From NCBI GenBank assembly GCA_028281235.1, contig JANQKG010000010.1, positions 1 to 64,000 of the forward strand: a stretch of DNA of 64,000 nucleotides, given 5' to 3'. The translations under genes were made by a program, and so were the position numbers. Under the pieces are notes generated by a model. That model worked only from the letters and a program-made list of their open reading frames with translations, made no database searches and was not told the DNA's origin. Positions 61,084-64,000 of this stretch are shown piece by piece. Each line of letters opens with the position of its first letter. Position 1 is the stretch's first letter. Source of the stretch: Afifellaceae bacterium. Its GTDB lineage: Bacteria; Pseudomonadota; Alphaproteobacteria; Rhizobiales; Afifellaceae.

Positions 61084-62117
61084 ATCGGGTCAATGTCGCG
61101 CTTGTCGGCCTCGGCGCCTTTGGCACCTGGCATGCGCGGTCACTCAGGGACTTGCCGCAATGCCGGATCGCGGGCGTGGCGGACGCCGATGCGACACGCG
61201 CGCGCCAAATGGGCGACGCGCTCGGCGTCCCGGCGGCAAGAGATGCGCAGGCGCTGATCGGCGACGAAGCGATCGACGCCCTGGTGCTGGCAGTCCCACC
61301 GTTTGCGGCGGCGGAGATTGGGGTCGCCGCGCTGAAGGCGGGCAAGCACGTCTTTCTGGAGAAGCCGATTGCGGTGACCGACGCCGATGCGGCGGCGCTC
61401 CAGGCCGCAGCCGAGGCGCATGATCGCGTGCTGATGGTCGGCTATGTGGAGCGGTTCAACCCATCGCTGCGCCGCACGAAGGCGCTGATCCGCACCGGGG
61501 CCATCGGCCAGGTGACCAAGATCTCCAGCCGCCGCGCGTCGCGCTTTGCAGGCAAGCCCGACTGGGTCTGGGATCGCTGCGGCATCGTGGTCCACGTAGT
61601 GGGGCACGATCTCGACGTCATGCGCTGGTTTGTGGACGATGAGGTCGAGCGCGTTTATGCCGAGGCCGGTTCGCTCATGCGGGGCGATCTTGGGCAGCCC
61701 GACACGGTGTGCGTGACGCTTCGCTTCCGCAGTGGAGCGGTCGGAATTATTGAATCGGCATGGACGCTGCCATCCAATCACCCGGCGGAGGAAAACGACA
61801 CCCGCATGGATGTTGCCGGCACGGCCGGAATGATCAGCGTCAACAACCTCGACCAAACGATCAATCTGTGCAGCGAGTCGTCGGGATATCGGCTGCCCAG
61901 CATCCTGAGATGGCCAGGCAACCTTGACGGCGATGTCGGCCCCCTGTCCTGGGCGCTGAAGGACGAGTTGGCGCACTTTGCAGCATGCGTCGGAGGGGAG
62001 GCGGAGCCGCCGGTCACCGCCGCACATGCGCGTGAGACGCTGCGCATTCTGCTGGCCATCAACAAAGCCATCGAAACCAGCGCGCCCGTTGCGCTTGAGA
62101 CGTTCCGGCCGCAGTAG
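61080..62117 (+). CDS. Gfo/Idh/MocA-family oxidoreductase
   Basis: This 345-residue dehydrogenase has an N-terminal NAD(P)-binding fold (VALVGLGAFGTWHARSL, residues 4-20), the EKPIAVTD motif near residue 97 with the active-site Lys, and a catalytic His candidate in VVGHDLDVMRW near residue 177. Members oxidise hydroxyl groups of sugars, inositols and related compounds. The start overlaps the aminotransferase stop as ATGA. Confidence 0.9.
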   Translation: MNRVNVALVGLGAFGTWHARSLRDLPQCRIAGVADADATRARQMGDALGVPAARDAQALIGDEAIDALVLAVPPFAAAEIGVAALKAGKHVFLEKPIAVTDADAAALQAAAEAHDRVLMVGYVERFNPSLRRTKALIRTGAIGQVTKISSRRASRFAGKPDWVWDRCGIVVHVVGHDLDVMRWFVDDEVERVYAEAGSLMRGDLGQPDTVCVTLRFRSGAVGIIESAWTLPSNHPAEENDTRMDVAGTAGMISVNNLDQTINLCSESSGYRLPSILRWPGNLDGDVGPLSWALKDELAHFAACVGGEAEPPVTAAHARETLRILLAINKAIETSAPVALETFRPQ

Positions 62118-62119
62118 CC

Positions 62120-62953
62120 ATGCAGATCATCGACGCTCACGCCCATGTCTGGAGCGACGATCTCCTCCGCTGGCCGTTGGCCGCAGGATTTCAGCGTAGC
62201 GCGATGCGTCCGGCAAGATACGCCATTGAGGACCTGCAAAACGAGATGGCTGCTAACAATGTGGACCGCGCCGTGCTCGTGCAGGTGTCCTATTACGGTT
62301 ACGACAACGCCTATCTGTTCGGTAGCGTCGATCGTTTTCCAGGGCAGTTCGCGGCCATCACCCTGATCGACCAGCACAGCCCGCACGTCACCGACCTCAT
62401 GCTGGCGCACAAGACGCGCGGCGCCCGCGGCTTCCGCATCTATCCGCGAGAACGCCCGGCGAAAACGTGGCTGGATACGGAGCCGCTGCGCGAGATGTTC
62501 GCGGCAGCGGCCGATCATAACCTCGTACTGTGCTGCCTCATCGATCCGGAAGCGCTGGACGCGCTTGGCCAGATATGCGCCCGGTTCAGCGACACAATTG
62601 TCGTGGTCGATCATATGGGCCGGATCGGCATGCATCGTCCGGTCGCGCAAGATGACATCGACAGGCTCTGCGCCTTGGCGGCCTATCCCCACGTCTACGT
62701 TAAAGTTTCTGCTTTCTATGCTCTCGGCGATAAACGCACGCCCTATAAGGATCTGATTCCGATGATCCGGCAGCTTCACAGCGTCTTCGGTGCGGATCGT
62801 CTGATGTGGGCCAGCGACGTCCCGAACCAGATTCGCAACGGGCACTGCTATAGCGACTCCCTTTCGCTCGCTCGCGACGGGCTTGATTTCCTGACGCGGC
62901 AGGAAAGGGCGGCTCTCCTCGGCTTGACGGCGCAGCGACTGTTCTTCGATTGA
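62120..62953 (+). CDS. Amidohydrolase-2 family metal-dependent hydrolase
   Basis: This 277-residue TIM-barrel hydrolase has HxH in IIDAHAHVWSDD (residues 3-14), a candidate His in VVDHMGRIG near residue 172 and the late Asp in MWASDVPNQ near residue 234. Family members include lactonases and decarboxylases. It follows the dehydrogenase by two bases, and lactone hydrolysis after Gfo/Idh/MocA oxidation is a plausible step. Confidence 0.87.
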   Translation: MQIIDAHAHVWSDDLLRWPLAAGFQRSAMRPARYAIEDLQNEMAANNVDRAVLVQVSYYGYDNAYLFGSVDRFPGQFAAITLIDQHSPHVTDLMLAHKTRGARGFRIYPRERPAKTWLDTEPLREMFAAAADHNLVLCCLIDPEALDALGQICARFSDTIVVVDHMGRIGMHRPVAQDDIDRLCALAAYPHVYVKVSAFYALGDKRTPYKDLIPMIRQLHSVFGADRLMWASDVPNQIRNGHCYSDSLSLARDGLDFLTRQERAALLGLTAQRLFFD

Positions 62954-63040
62954 GGGTGGCAGATCGCGTCGAAGGCTTTGTGAGCATCTTTGCCAATGAT
63001 ACCGAGTGACACCACCGCCGCTTGCCCGGAAGGCCTGACG

Positions 63041-63928
63041 CTACCTTAGAACCGGGTCACGATAGAAGGGCACCGTCTCGGCGCGGGGTGTCCAGAGACC
63101 CGCATCCGTCAGCCTCCAAACATGGTCAGCGATCTGGCCGAGCGTCGCAAACCACACGCCGCCCTTGGCCTGCATGTAGTCGATTAGCTTGGCAATGGCC
63201 CGCGCCTGCGCCGGTCTGCCGCTGACCGCCGGATGCCAGACGCCGACCCACATACCGCCATCTTCCCAAAGCGCGTCGAACTCGGCGCGAAACACGGCGG
63301 TCGCCGTATCAGGTGGCGAGATCGTCATCAGATGATCAAGGGCGCGACTGGAGACATATTGATTGTAGTCGTCGACCGATGCGGGAACCGGCAGCTCAAA
63401 CAGGCTGCCGTTGCCGGTCTTGAGAAGGATCGGTACATCGTCGGCAAAAAGCGACGAATCATAGGCGATGCCCGCTTCGACGAGGAGGTCGAAGGTGTTC
63501 AAGGAAAGCCCGTAATAGGGCGCGCGATATCCGCGGGGCGGGGCGCCTGTCAGCGCTCTTATCCGCTCGATGCCGGCCTCCAATGCGCCTTGCTCGTCGA
63601 TCCTTTCTTGTTGGCTTGGCCATTCGTGAAAGTGCCCGTGGTGGGCGATCTCGTTGCCGTTGCCGATGATGACGTCCATCTGCGGGCGATAGGTATCGAT
63701 GACCCAGCCGGGCACAAACCACGTGACCGGCACCTGGCGTTCGGCAAACATGCCGGCCAGGCGGGGCAGGGCGACAAACGGGTCATAACGCATGTGGGCG
63801 AGCGCGTGGATTTGCGCAGGCGCTTCGGCCCGATGGGCGGCATGAACAACGCTGTCCGCGTCGACATCAAACGAGAATGCGACGGCGCATCTGGCGCCCC
63901 CCGGCCAAGGCGGTGGATTGGCGATCAT
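63041..63928 (-). CDS. Polysaccharide-deacetylase (NodB/PuuE-like) family hydrolase
   Basis: This 295-residue protein has the NodB-domain motifs FSFDVDAD near residue 20, EIAHHGHFHEW near residue 95 and RAPYYGLS near residue 136. Lack of a signal peptide and the length fit the cytoplasmic PuuE-like branch that hydrolyses cyclic amides or imides (allantoinase type) rather than cell-wall deacetylases. It is convergent with the third TRAP operon and its start overlaps the preceding stop as ATGA. Together with the amidohydrolases it points to cyclic amide breakdown. Confidence 0.85.
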   Translation of the reverse strand: MIANPPPWPGGARCAVAFSFDVDADSVVHAAHRAEAPAQIHALAHMRYDPFVALPRLAGMFAERQVPVTWFVPGWVIDTYRPQMDVIIGNGNEIAHHGHFHEWPSQQERIDEQGALEAGIERIRALTGAPPRGYRAPYYGLSLNTFDLLVEAGIAYDSSLFADDVPILLKTGNGSLFELPVPASVDDYNQYVSSRALDHLMTISPPDTATAVFRAEFDALWEDGGMWVGVWHPAVSGRPAQARAIAKLIDYMQAKGGVWFATLGQIADHVWRLTDAGLWTPRAETVPFYRDPVLR

Positions 63929-64000
63929 CCTGCCTTACCCGGTTGTGCCGCGGCGCCCGCGCCGCCGTCGATGAAAAGCGTCTTGAGATGATCCACATCG
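63925..64000 (-). CDS. C-terminal end of a gene entering from the right edge (partial)
   Basis: The minus-strand frame enters at the window edge, reads DVDHLKTLFIDGGAGAAAQP and stops at 63925-63927 in an ATGA overlap with the polysaccharide-deacetylase-type gene. The visible part is too short for identification. The coupling indicates a shared operon. Confidence 0.6.
   Translation of the reverse strand, partial: DVDHLKTLFIDGGAGAAAQPGKAG

Overview
The window is GC-rich (high-GC third codon positions in every clear gene) and looks like part of a chromosome or large replicon of an alphaproteobacterium of the order Hyphomicrobiales (Rhizobiales). The support is a dense set of TRAP and ABC uptake operons with LacI, GntR and TetR regulators, BtpA/SgcQ-PfkB gene pairs, an HmuQ-like haem monooxygenase, and an intergenic palindromic repeat at 45345-45450 of the kind scattered through rhizobial genomes (RIME-like). 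No genus can be named from the sequence alone. I saw no rRNA, tRNA or CRISPR array.

Layout. (1) 1-6933, plus strand: TRAP transporter in the order dctM-dctQ-dctP, then hyuA-hyuB (hydantoinase/oxoprolinase), closed by a strong hairpin. (2) 7175-11360, plus: M24 metallopeptidase followed by a second TRAP transporter, then a LacI-type regulator (11674-12702). (3) 12987-17707, plus: a CUT1-type ABC binding protein and two permeases without an ATPase, then an FAD oxidoreductase. (4) 18012-23634, minus: PfkB kinase, BtpA, two uncharacterised proteins that appear to share a repeated fold, and a ribose-type ABC transporter, with a divergent GntR/HutC regulator. (5) 25007-30752: a universal stress protein divergent from a small HTH gene, a Kef-type antiporter and a CtpF-like P-type ATPase, with a near-consensus FNR/FixK box between them. 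(6) 31057-36306, plus: ribose-type ABC transporter with an M20 deacylase and LacI regulator inside the operon. (7) 36367-45094: a GATase1-like gene, a LacI regulator and a divergent operon of ABC transporter, M42-like peptidase, PfkB and BtpA; the two transcription units share a palindromic operator. (8) 45214-45450: IS3-family remnant and RIME-like repeat. (9) 45494-52571: two adjacent DUF1028 genes with an HTH regulator, divergent from a branched-chain amino-acid-type ABC transporter collapsed into three genes (binding protein, fused LivH-LivM, fused LivG-LivF) that begins with a 26-codon leader ORF. (10) 52647-54660: a scar region with two inverted-repeat elements, a lipoyl-domain remnant, a secreted protein coupled to the haem monooxygenase, an ORF without a start, and an NnrS remnant. 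(11) 54852-62953: TetR regulator divergent from a third TRAP transporter and a catabolic set (two amidohydrolases, class V aminotransferase, Gfo/Idh/MocA oxidoreductase), with a convergent polysaccharide-deacetylase-type hydrolase (63041-63928).

Together the genes describe a scavenger with at least eight solute-uptake systems, each with its own regulator or catabolic enzymes. Recurrent design features are overlapping ATGA/GTGA start-stop junctions within operons and strong stem-loops directly behind most solute-binding-protein genes. Substrates cannot be read from the sequence and are not claimed.
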